A stretch of 32,463 nucleotides of DNA, taken from contig NZIV01000061.1 in assembly GCA_002689995.1 (NCBI GenBank), forward strand, positions 39,842-72,304, written 5' to 3'. The notes beneath the pieces were generated by a model. The model was not told where the DNA came from. It did not search any database and was given only the letters and a program-made list of their open reading frames with translations. The translations under genes were made by a program, and so were the position numbers. Origin of the DNA: Fidelibacterota bacterium (lineage in GTDB: Bacteria > Fidelibacterota > Marinisomatia > SCGC-AAA003-L08 > GCA-2689995). Of this stretch, positions 7,100 to 15,301 are shown piece by piece (positions within the stretch are counted from its first letter, which is position 1; each line of letters opens with the position of its first letter).

Positions 7100-10000
7100 A
7101 TGAAGAATCTCTTAATTGCACTTATTATAAATGGATTTATTATTGCTTCAGTTGTTTCGCCTAAACATTTTCAATATCAAAACTGGATAAATGGTGGTGG
7201 TAAACTTAGTTTGAATTTAGATGAAATCGAGTTTGAAACACATGAAGCTTATAAAAAAGTTAAATACCAATATACTGGTCAATTATTTGAAAAAGGTATG
7301 CCAGATTTGCCTACTTTTTCAACACTATATAGAGTGGATAAAGATTTAGAATATAATATCAATTATGATATTAAAAATTCATATTCCATTGAAAATATAG
7401 ATATAATACCATATTTTGAAAACGAAGAAAAAAAACAAATAATGGAAGGAAGCAAACTAAGTATTATTGAGTATTCAAAAGTTACAAACTACCCAGCGAG
7501 TCAAATTAAAGTTAGTGAAAAACAGTCATTTAGAGATATCGATGTGATTTCAATCGAATTTGTACCCTTTAAATATTTTCCAAATGAGAGAAGGTTAGAA
7601 GTATACGATGATGTTGAAATAACAATTGTTCCAGAGTCAGGAATTGAAGATTTTTCTAATATAAAATATTCTAGACCATTTGTTAAAATCTATGAAAGCT
7701 TAGTGCCTAATTTTATACGAACGGAAGATATTGAGTTTCAGCAGCCTTCTATTTTATTTATAGGTGGAGGAAATTCTTTAGATCTTGCTCATGTACAAAA
7801 TTTAATTGAATGGAGGCATAAACAAGGTTATGTTACATACACAGCCTCAACTGCACAAACAGGCACAAGTTCAAATAATATTAAAAATTATATAGAAGAT
7901 GTTTATGAAAACTTTGATCCCAGACCTGAGTTTATTACTTTAGTTGGAGATGCTGGTGGAAGTTATAATATACCTGCATTTACAGAAAGTTGGTCAGGCT
8001 ATTCTGGTAATGGAGATAATCCTTATGGACTTTTAGAAGGAGACGATGTTTATCCAGATGCGATTGTAGGTAGAATTTCTGCAAGTAGTTCAAGTGGAAT
8101 GGCTACTGTGATAAATAAAATCATTTATTATGAAAAAGCAACATTTTTACCTCAAACTGGTACAGATTGGTATGAAAGAGCTGCTCTAGCGGGAGACCCA
8201 TCTTCATCAGGAGTTTCAACAATTATTACCAATATGTATTTAAATGATATTATGGATGAATATGGTGTCGAGAATGTATCTAGTCAATACAACAGTGGGT
8301 GGGCAAATTTCATGAGTAATAAGCTAAATGAAGGCACATTATTTTTAAATTATCGTGGTTATATTGGGGTAAGTGGATTTGGTGCTTCTCAAATAAATAA
8401 TTCTAATAATGGTTTTATGCTTCCTTTTGCGACAATATTAACTTGTGGAACTGGAGACTATGCAAGTTCATGGGGTGGAGAGGCGTTATCAGAGGCATTT
8501 TTTGAAGCAGGAAGTGAAAATTCACCAAAAGGTGCAATTGCCTCAGTAGGTACGGCTACATCGGGTACTCATACAATGTATAATAATATAGTTAATATGG
8601 GTATGTATTGGGGGCTTTTCCCTGGTCAAGCTCAAACTGCGGGAGAATCATTATTACATGGTAAATTACATTTGATTAAAACATATCCGACGAATTATAA
8701 TAATTATGTAAATATATTTTCTCATTGGAATAATTTAATGGGCGACCCAGCAACACATTTATGGACAGATATTCCAAGTGAGATGAACGTATTATACAAT
8801 CAGAATTTATCTTTAGGCACAAATTTTGTTGAGGTTGTAGTTAAAGATGAAAATAATAATCCGTTAGAGGATGCTTTTGTTACTTTATTAATGGATGATG
8901 ATGTTATTTTTGAAAGTAAAATGACAAATATGTCGGGTATTGCATTTTTTCATTTAGAAAATATTCCTTCCGGAGATATCGATGTAACAGTTATAAGAAG
9001 AAACTACATACCGCATGAAGGTACAATTTCGGTCAGCGATTTATTTTTAGCTGTAAATGCATTATCCCAAGAAATTATTATCTATGATGATATTGGGCAA
9101 TTTACTTCCGGAAATAATGATTGGAATCTTAATCCTGGTGAGTCTGTAGAAATTGTAATTCCATTTAAGAACTTTGGTAGTTCACTTGAGTCTAATTTAA
9201 CAATTGATATAACAGCGGATAATAATCTCATAGAAATAACTAATTCATTCGAGACAATTGAAAATATTAATCCAAATGAAGAACTGCTACTTTCATTTTT
9301 TCTTACTTTAAATGATTCTGCTATAGATGGCGAAGAATTAGGGTTAAGACTAACGGTGACTGATTCTGAAATTAATCAAACTCATAGTTACTTACCGATT
9401 GACGTTTATGGAGCAAGATTGATATTGAATTCATATAATTATTTTTCAGAAAATATATTAGGTCCAGGTGAATCTAAATTAATTAATATTGAGTTGGAAA
9501 ATATTGGTAGTGAATCAGTTCCTGCAGTTACAGGAGAATTAATTTCACCTTTAAATACAATTACAGTTGAAAATTCACTTTTTGAGTGGAATGAAATTAA
9601 TAGCCAGTCAGTTGTAGCTTCAAATTTTATTCAAATTAGTGCTGATGTAAATATAATTAATGGATTAGTATTGCCAATGCAGTTGCATCTTACAAATAAT
9701 CAAGGTTATGATAGATTTATTCCTATAAACTTACAAATAGGTGAGGTAACTGTTGCTGACCCGTTAGGTCCAGATCAATATGGATACTACATATATGACT
9801 ACGGAGACCTTGGTTATAACCTTGCTGCAATTTATGATTGGCACGAAATTGATCCAAGTTATGGTGGTCAGGGTCAAAATTTAAATTTAATAAATAATGG
9901 TGATGGAAACCCAAGTTTACAACAAACTACTACAGTAGAATTACCATTCACATTTACATTTTATGGTATTGAGTATAATCAAGTCTCCATTTGTGCTAAT

Positions 10001-10657
10001 GGTTGGATTTCGTTTGGTGAGTCTCCAATGACATCTTTTAGAAATTATTCGATTCCAAGTGCAGGAGGTCCTTCTCCGATGGTTGCTGCATTTTGGGATG
10101 ATTTAAAAACCTCTCAGGGGAATGTATTTACATATCACGATTTAAATAATGAATTCTTTGTTATTCAATGGTCAGATATGTTTACATATAATCATAATGA
10201 TGAAAATGATTTTCAGATTATTTTATATAATACACTAACTCCTACAGGTGATGGTGAGATTAAAGTTCAATACAAAACATTCAATAATACTTCTACTCCT
10301 TCTAATTCAGGCTGGGCACCATCTCATGGAGCATATGCTACAATAGGTATAGAAAATCATTATGGAGATGATGGATTAGAATACACATTCCATAATCAGT
10401 ATCCTGAAACTGCTTTACCACTTGGAGATGAAACTGCAATTTTCATATCAACTAGACCTAGCACACCTCTTTTAATGGGTGATATTGATCAAAATGGTGT
10501 TTTAAATATAGTTGATGTTGTTCAAATTGTAAATCATATTTTAAATCCATCATTAGATTTGCTTACTCCAACTCAGAAGTTTGTGGCAGATTTAAATGAG
10601 GATAGTGTAGTTAACGTATTTGATATTATTATAATAATTAATATTATTTTAGATTAA
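7100..10657 (+). CDS. Gingipain-like (peptidase family C25) secreted protein with dockerin C-terminus
   Basis: An 1185-aa exported protein. A signal peptide (about 1-20) is followed by a gingipain-type propeptide region (to about 200) and a C25 caspase-like domain (about 215-560) starting ILFIGGG and including ITLVGDAGG. The nucleophile position is conserved as LTCGTGDYA, with Cys449. The motif that normally gives the catalytic His (N-Y-x-G-H-G) reads N417-Y-R-G-Y421-I-G, so the His is Tyr here and ordinary C25 activity is doubtful. Next come a carboxypeptidase-regulatory-like segment, two beta-sandwich modules with repeated LNPGES/LGPGES motifs, and a nidogen-like module (about 885-1110) with ICANGWISFG and FWDDL. 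The protein ends with two dockerin-like repeats (DIDQNGVLNIVD and DLNEDSVVNVFD) instead of a T9SS tail. It is the first gene of the plus-strand operon; the next gene starts 23 bases later with no terminator between. Confidence 0.85.
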   Translation: MKNLLIALIINGFIIASVVSPKHFQYQNWINGGGKLSLNLDEIEFETHEAYKKVKYQYTGQLFEKGMPDLPTFSTLYRVDKDLEYNINYDIKNSYSIENIDIIPYFENEEKKQIMEGSKLSIIEYSKVTNYPASQIKVSEKQSFRDIDVISIEFVPFKYFPNERRLEVYDDVEITIVPESGIEDFSNIKYSRPFVKIYESLVPNFIRTEDIEFQQPSILFIGGGNSLDLAHVQNLIEWRHKQGYVTYTASTAQTGTSSNNIKNYIEDVYENFDPRPEFITLVGDAGGSYNIPAFTESWSGYSGNGDNPYGLLEGDDVYPDAIVGRISASSSSGMATVINKIIYYEKATFLPQTGTDWYERAALAGDPSSSGVSTIITNMYLNDIMDEYGVENVSSQYNSGWANFMSNKLNEGTLFLNYRGYIGVSGFGASQINNSNNGFMLPFATILTCGTGDYASSWGGEALSEAFFEAGSENSPKGAIASVGTATSGTHTMYNNIVNMGMYWGLFPGQAQTAGESLLHGKLHLIKTYPTNYNNYVNIFSHWNNLMGDPATHLWTDIPSEMNVLYNQNLSLGTNFVEVVVKDENNNPLEDAFVTLLMDDDVIFESKMTNMSGIAFFHLENIPSGDIDVTVIRRNYIPHEGTISVSDLFLAVNALSQEIIIYDDIGQFTSGNNDWNLNPGESVEIVIPFKNFGSSLESNLTIDITADNNLIEITNSFETIENINPNEELLLSFFLTLNDSAIDGEELGLRLTVTDSEINQTHSYLPIDVYGARLILNSYNYFSENILGPGESKLINIELENIGSESVPAVTGELISPLNTITVENSLFEWNEINSQSVVASNFIQISADVNIINGLVLPMQLHLTNNQGYDRFIPINLQIGEVTVADPLGPDQYGYYIYDYGDLGYNLAAIYDWHEIDPSYGGQGQNLNLINNGDGNPSLQQTTTVELPFTFTFYGIEYNQVSICANGWISFGESPMTSFRNYSIPSAGGPSPMVAAFWDDLKTSQGNVFTYHDLNNEFFVIQWSDMFTYNHNDENDFQIILYNTLTPTGDGEIKVQYKTFNNTSTPSNSGWAPSHGAYATIGIENHYGDDGLEYTFHNQYPETALPLGDETAIFISTRPSTPLLMGDIDQNGVLNIVDVVQIVNHILNPSLDLLTPTQKFVADLNEDSVVNVFDIIIIINIILD

Positions 10658-10680
10658 TTTGATAATTTAATATTAGCTAA

Positions 10681-11841
10681 ATGATTATTTTTGCACTTGC
10701 TACACTTATTTTCATACTTATAATTATAGGTATATTAGAATATCAAATACATCAAGTGGTACTTTCTAAGCTTCCAAATAGAGTTCATGTAAATGGATCT
10801 CGCGGTAAATCGTCTGTAGTTCGATTAATCGCAGCAGGATTGAGAGCTGGAGGATTTAGAACTTTGGCAAAAGTAACAGGGACCTCTCCAAGGGTAATTG
10901 ATTTGAATGGTTATGATAGAATTATTCATAGATTAAGATCTCCATCAATTGGTGAGCAACTTCGTTTGCTTAGAAATTTTTCAAAACAAAATCCGGATTA
11001 TATTGTTGTAGAATGTATGGCAGTTATGCCTGAATATCAGTGGGTCTCTGAACATAAAATGTTAAAGTCTGATATTGGTGTTATTACAAATGTAAGAATG
11101 GATCATGTAGATGAAATGGGATATACAATGGAAGAAATAACAAAATCTCTTTCTAATACAGTTCCTAAAAATGGAAAAATTATTACAACTAAATGTCCAA
11201 CATCATATTTAATTCAAGAAAAATCAAATAAAAGTAATTCAGAATATTTTGAAGTTTCAGGTGATACTGTTAATCAAGATATGATGAAAGATTTTCCATA
11301 TTTAGAGCATAATGAAAATATTTCTTTAGCATTAGAGGTTTGTAAACAAGCAGGAGTGGATAAAAAAATAGCTTTAGAAGGCATGATAAATGCAACTCCT
11401 GACCCTGGAGCATTACAAATCATGAATATAGATGGAAAAGATAAAAAAAACCATTTTATCAATGCTTTTGCAGCAAATGATCCACAATCAACTTTTCAAA
11501 TTTTTAAATTATTGAAAAACCGTACAAATCAAAACCATATTGCAATTTTTTTAAATTCACGATCTGATAGGCGTTATAGAACAACGCAAATGTATGAATT
11601 AGTTTTAAATAAAATTAAACCACATTTATTTATTGTCCGAGGTGATGATTTACCAAAACTTGATAAATTTGAACATACACAAAACTGTGAAATTATAATA
11701 TATCCAGAATCAACAACCCCAGAAGAACTTATTAATTATCTTATAAGTTTAAGTGGGGAATATATAATGGGAATTGGAAATATGGTTGGATGGGGAGAAG
11801 AATTTATTTTAAAATTGAAACAGGCAAAAATTAATGACTGA
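10681..11841 (+). CDS. pgsB: Poly-gamma-glutamate synthase PgsB/CapB
   Basis: A 386-aa amide ligase of the Mur ligase superfamily. It activates the gamma-carboxyl of glutamate with ATP and extends poly-gamma-glutamate at the inner membrane together with PgsC. An N-terminal membrane segment (about 2-20) is followed by VHVNGSRGKSSVVRLIAAGL, whose P-loop spans residues 39-45. Other family landmarks are the KVTGTSPR loop, the VVECMAVMPEY segment, VITNVRMDHVDEMG with its conserved Asp-His, and the NAFAANDPQS stretch in the C-terminal domain. The length is normal for CapB/PgsB (about 390-400 aa). Its TGA stop overlaps the pgsC start (ATGACTGA, eight bases). The identity of the polymer made in this organism is inferred, not shown. 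Confidence 0.93.
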   Translation: MIIFALATLIFILIIIGILEYQIHQVVLSKLPNRVHVNGSRGKSSVVRLIAAGLRAGGFRTLAKVTGTSPRVIDLNGYDRIIHRLRSPSIGEQLRLLRNFSKQNPDYIVVECMAVMPEYQWVSEHKMLKSDIGVITNVRMDHVDEMGYTMEEITKSLSNTVPKNGKIITTKCPTSYLIQEKSNKSNSEYFEVSGDTVNQDMMKDFPYLEHNENISLALEVCKQAGVDKKIALEGMINATPDPGALQIMNIDGKDKKNHFINAFAANDPQSTFQIFKLLKNRTNQNHIAIFLNSRSDRRYRTTQMYELVLNKIKPHLFIVRGDDLPKLDKFEHTQNCEIIIYPESTTPEELINYLISLSGEYIMGIGNMVGWGEEFILKLKQAKIND

Positions 11842-12274
11842 AATAGCAGTAGGCTTAGGAATCGTAATTAGTTTATTTCTTACTGAAACTTTAGGTGTAA
11901 TGGCTGGTGGGGTAATTGTGCCAGGATATATTGCTTTATATATTCATGATCCAATGCGTGTGATTAGTACTTTTATTATAAGTTTACTCGCATATGGAAT
12001 TGTGCGATTTTTATCTCAATTTATATTTATTTATGGTAAAAGACGATTAGTTTTATCTCTTTTACTTGGATTCTTCTTAGGATATCTTTCAAAGATGTAT
12101 TTAATTGGTCCCGAAGATTCAAATCTTGCTGTAATTGGTAATATTATTCCTGGACTAATTGCAAGTTGGATGGATAGACAGGGTGTAATACGGACAATTA
12201 GTGTAATATTAATGACTGCAGGAACTGTCCAGCTTTTACTGATTATCATAAGTGGAGGCCAAATCCATGTTTAG
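11834..12274 (+). CDS. pgsC: Poly-gamma-glutamate biosynthesis protein PgsC/CapC
   Basis: A 146-aa polytopic inner-membrane protein, close to the usual PgsC size of about 149 aa. The N-terminal half has the family signature LTETLGVMAGGVIVPGYIAL, followed by further membrane helices and the basic loop YGKRRLVLSLLLGFFLG. PgsC forms the membrane synthase with PgsB and may conduct the growing chain. The ATG start lies inside the end of pgsB, eight bases before its stop ends. The 3' end overlaps the pgsW-like gene, so all three are translationally linked. Confidence 0.93.
   Translation: MTEIAVGLGIVISLFLTETLGVMAGGVIVPGYIALYIHDPMRVISTFIISLLAYGIVRFLSQFIFIYGKRRLVLSLLLGFFLGYLSKMYLIGPEDSNLAVIGNIIPGLIASWMDRQGVIRTISVILMTAGTVQLLLIIISGGQIHV
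12254..12258 (+). promoter_or_regulatory. Ribosome binding site choosing the ATG start of the pgsW-like gene
   Basis: GGAGG, eight bases before ATG at 12267, lies inside the end of pgsC. It favours ATG 12267 over the in-frame GTG at 12252, which sits on top of the site itself. Confidence 0.75.
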
Positions 12275-13412
12275 GCCGGTAATTCAAAAAACACGAACAT
12301 TAATTTTAATGGCTTTAGTTAATTTGATATTAGTTTTTTTGGTGTTTAACTCAATTTTAGTTGAAAAATCACGAAGTTATAATGAAAAAATCAGCGCGGC
12401 TAAAACTATGGAAAAAGCTTTAATTGTTCTTAAGGATTTTGTTAAAGAACAGGAAATGCCCATTTTCAGAAGTATTGATCCAAATATGACGGGATTAATT
12501 TTCAAGGAAGAGAGTCTAATCCGTTCAAGCGATGGTAATTTGGAAGATAAACAGTCAACTTTAAAACCAAATTTTGCGGCATTTATTGTGGATAAACTAC
12601 TAGCTGCCGGAGTACAAAGGGGGGATTCAATTGCTGTTTGTTTGACAGGGTCGAATCCTGGAGCAAATATTGCATTATTCAGTGCGGCTAAATCCTTAAA
12701 TATCACTCCAATTATTATTTCTTCTATATCATCTTCTACATGGGGAGCTACTGATCCTAACTTTACATGGTTGGATATGGAAACAGTTTTAAATAAAAAT
12801 GATATTTTTGATTATAAAACTTTATTAGCATCACTAGGTGGTAAAGGTGACTGCCTGAAACGCATCGGAAATTTTGGTGGAACTGAAGCTAGAAATTTAA
12901 TAAAAGATGCAATTAAACGAAATAATGTAAAATTTATTCCATATTATTTAGAAAGAGATTCATCCAATTTATTGCGTAGTATTGACGCTCGACTTAATCA
13001 ATTTGAAAATAAATTACCGCTTAATAGATATTCTGCTTTTGTGAATATAGGTGGAGGTGTATCTTCGGTTGGAATTGATGGTGTATTTAAATTAAAAAAC
13101 AATTCAAATTATTCATCAGATGAGATAATAAAACGAGAATTAAATCCAAGTGTAATAAGGACTTTTGCTGAAAATAATGTACCAGTTGTTAATATTATGA
13201 AAATCAGTAAAATTATAAATGGTGTTTTACCTCTTGGACCAAATAAAAATAAAATTGGTGATGGTGAAATTTATTTTACTGAACGATATAATCTCCTATA
13301 TGCTTGGATAAGTACTATTATTAGTATTAGTATGATTTTTGGTATTGGTTTTATTAGTCATCGTCAAGTGAATGAACGACTAAAATCTTTTAATCCAGAT
13401 TCGACACTATAG
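12267..13412 (+). CDS. pgsW: Poly-gamma-glutamate system protein (PgsW-like)
   Basis: A 381-aa protein with a short cytoplasmic N-terminus, a membrane helix (about 11-29 from ATG 12267), a large extracytoplasmic domain and a second membrane helix near the C-terminus (AWISTIISISMIFGIGFIS). The domain contains GVQRGDSIAVCLTGSNPGAN, then SSSTWGATDP and FVNIGGGVSSVG, features I associate with the poly-gamma-glutamate system protein family found beside pgsB-pgsC in Gram-negative bacteria. Its biochemical role is not established to my knowledge; the topology suggests polymer handling on the periplasmic face. The preferred start is ATG 12267 with GGAGG upstream; an upstream in-frame GTG (12252) would add MEAKS. 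It overlaps pgsC by eight bases and the next gene begins directly after its TAG. There is no capA/pgsA homologue in the window. Confidence 0.8.
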   Translation: MFRPVIQKTRTLILMALVNLILVFLVFNSILVEKSRSYNEKISAAKTMEKALIVLKDFVKEQEMPIFRSIDPNMTGLIFKEESLIRSSDGNLEDKQSTLKPNFAAFIVDKLLAAGVQRGDSIAVCLTGSNPGANIALFSAAKSLNITPIIISSISSSTWGATDPNFTWLDMETVLNKNDIFDYKTLLASLGGKGDCLKRIGNFGGTEARNLIKDAIKRNNVKFIPYYLERDSSNLLRSIDARLNQFENKLPLNRYSAFVNIGGGVSSVGIDGVFKLKNNSNYSSDEIIKRELNPSVIRTFAENNVPVVNIMKISKIINGVLPLGPNKNKIGDGEIYFTERYNLLYAWISTIISISMIFGIGFISHRQVNERLKSFNPDSTL

Positions 13413-14255
13413 ATGAAATATATTTTTCAAATATTATTTTTTATTGGATTTTGTTTCTCAGGTTATTTGCAACCAAACGATGATCCTGAAATGGAAATTC
13501 TAGAAATTAATAGTAAAACTCGCGAATATTTTATTTCTAGAAGTAATATTTTAAAATATACAATTAAAGGTCCAAAACTTATTGTATTGCACGCGAGAAA
13601 GCCCGCTCCAAAAAGGCATAATGGGGAAATAGATATTTCATTTAAAATTCATCTTGAAGGTACAAAATTAATACAACATTTTGGTAAAAATAATATATCA
13701 AAATCTGTATATTCTAAAGAACATCCTGGACACGTCTATTCAAAATCTGAAAAAATTTATATAAATATTCCAAATGGAACCTATAACCTTAATATTATTT
13801 CAGATGATGAACCTATTTTATTTCGTTTAACAACTAAAAACAAGATAAAACGAACTAAAACAGACTCAGTTTTACCTTCAAATTCCAATAATCCAGTTGT
13901 AATTACAGCTGGAAAGAAATCTAGAGAATATTCTTTAATAAAATCTCAAAATAAAGTCACATTTAATTCGAGTAATGAAAAGTTGGTATGGTTATATATA
14001 AGAGGAATACATAAAAATAAAGAATTGAGTCCAATAGTATTAAATTATAATCAGCCTACCAAAAAACAATTTCAAAAAGTAATATTTTATTCTGAACCAT
14101 CTCTAACTTCTAAGTCAGTAAATATTTTAGGTCAAGTTGGAAAATTAAGAACATTTCCAATTGATTTTTCTAATAGTTTCGATGAATTAATTCTTGAAAA
14201 TTTATCTGATATAGATATACTTATTCGTGGAGGATTTATACAAAAAGATGAGTAA
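13413..14255 (+). CDS. Exported protein of unknown function in the poly-gamma-glutamate locus
   Basis: A 280-aa protein that I do not recognise. A signal peptide (MKYIFQILFFIGFCFSG) is followed by a soluble, Lys/Ser/Asn-rich protein with predicted beta strands throughout. No Cys lies outside the signal region, and there is no membrane anchor or repeat. It may have two beta-sandwich halves (about 25-135 and 150-280) joined by the linker TDSVLPSNSNNP. The ATG directly follows the pgsW-like stop, and the end overlaps the next gene by eight bases (ATGAGTAA). Tight packing between pgsW and a predicted outer-membrane barrel suggests a periplasmic part of the same export or assembly machine; this is inference only. 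Confidence 0.7.
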   Translation: MKYIFQILFFIGFCFSGYLQPNDDPEMEILEINSKTREYFISRSNILKYTIKGPKLIVLHARKPAPKRHNGEIDISFKIHLEGTKLIQHFGKNNISKSVYSKEHPGHVYSKSEKIYINIPNGTYNLNIISDDEPILFRLTTKNKIKRTKTDSVLPSNSNNPVVITAGKKSREYSLIKSQNKVTFNSSNEKLVWLYIRGIHKNKELSPIVLNYNQPTKKQFQKVIFYSEPSLTSKSVNILGQVGKLRTFPIDFSNSFDELILENLSDIDILIRGGFIQKDE

Positions 14256-15294
14256 AATACTCTTTTTAGTAATGATTGGCTTTCTGTTTAGTCAGGAATT
14301 CCTAGATAGGTTGATTATCCCAATATATTACCAAGTCGATTTTTCATCAGGATATGATTCTAATATTTTTTTATTTTCAGAAAATGATTTAGAGAAAAAA
14401 GAACTCGGCAGCGCTTCGCTTAGAAATATAAAATATTATGATAGTGATTATTATTGTCCTGCTTTCAAACTCTTTTATTCTCCTGTTTTATTAAATCAAT
14501 ATGAGACAAATTTCATTTTCAAATTTCAAAATAAATTTTATCGTACATTTAATCAAAAAAATACTTTTTCAGTAAATTCTAAATTTGAGATTAAGTTTGG
14601 TTCATATCAATGGTTAAAATTTGGCTATAATTATTCTCCTCATAATTATTTAAAACAGTTTCAGGATTTGGATGTTTTCTCAAAGGATTATTTTGACTGT
14701 ACATTTTCAAGTTCTAAGAAGTATGTTAATTATTCTTTTCCAATTACTAAAAAAACTTGGACACGAGTAATTTTAGAAATTTCTGATTTTTTTTATAATG
14801 AACATTTTACAGAATTTGATACTCAATTTCATGAATTTAATTGGTTTTTTTCTCATAAATGGGATAAAAATTTAAGATATAGTTTAAATATTAGTGTTGG
14901 TAAAGGAAATAATTCTACCCACTTAAATGGACTTTTGTCATCTGAATACGATCGTTCATATCATTCAGGGAATTTAAAAATTAGCAGAAGTATGTATAAT
15001 ATAAGATTTCTGAATTTAAATAGATTTTATATTTTATTCTCTACAGATTATAGAAATTATCTAAGTGAAGCAATTGATGACCCTTTACATTCTGGAAGAT
15101 TTCATTATGATTATCAATTGTATACATCAATTACAAAGAAATTAAATTCAAATTATTCATTGAATTTATTTATGAAACTAAATAAAAGGTACACAATTTC
15201 AGAATTTGACTGGGTTCAGGATCTAAAATCTTTTAACAAATTTGAAATGGGTATAAAGTTTACTTTTAATGGAGTTTACAATATTTATCGTTAG
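14248..15294 (+). CDS. Probable outer-membrane beta-barrel protein in the poly-gamma-glutamate locus
   Basis: A 348-aa protein counted from ATG 14248 (MSKILFLVMIGFLFSQ is a convincing signal peptide). The in-frame GTG at 14227 would add seven residues and spoil the signal sequence. The mature protein is rich in Tyr, Phe, Trp and Asn with alternating hydrophobic/polar strands and short turns. It opens with VDFSSGYDSNIFLFSE, a pattern common in outer-membrane barrels, and later has YNYSPHNYL, YSLNISVGKG and FEMGIKFTFN strands. It ends in Arg rather than the usual terminal Phe/Trp, so the barrel call is not certain. Strand density suggests 14-18 strands. The place after pgsBC-pgsW makes it a candidate outer-membrane exit for the polymer; no known PGA porin family is recognised. 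Confidence 0.65.
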   Translation: MSKILFLVMIGFLFSQEFLDRLIIPIYYQVDFSSGYDSNIFLFSENDLEKKELGSASLRNIKYYDSDYYCPAFKLFYSPVLLNQYETNFIFKFQNKFYRTFNQKNTFSVNSKFEIKFGSYQWLKFGYNYSPHNYLKQFQDLDVFSKDYFDCTFSSSKKYVNYSFPITKKTWTRVILEISDFFYNEHFTEFDTQFHEFNWFFSHKWDKNLRYSLNISVGKGNNSTHLNGLLSSEYDRSYHSGNLKISRSMYNIRFLNLNRFYILFSTDYRNYLSEAIDDPLHSGRFHYDYQLYTSITKKLNSNYSLNLFMKLNKRYTISEFDWVQDLKSFNKFEMGIKFTFNGVYNIYR

Positions 15295-15301
15295 GACAAA
15301 A

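Noticed and set aside
10658-10680. A terminator after the first C25 gene that would split the operon.
   Set aside because: The 23-bp gap has no hairpin followed by a T-run.
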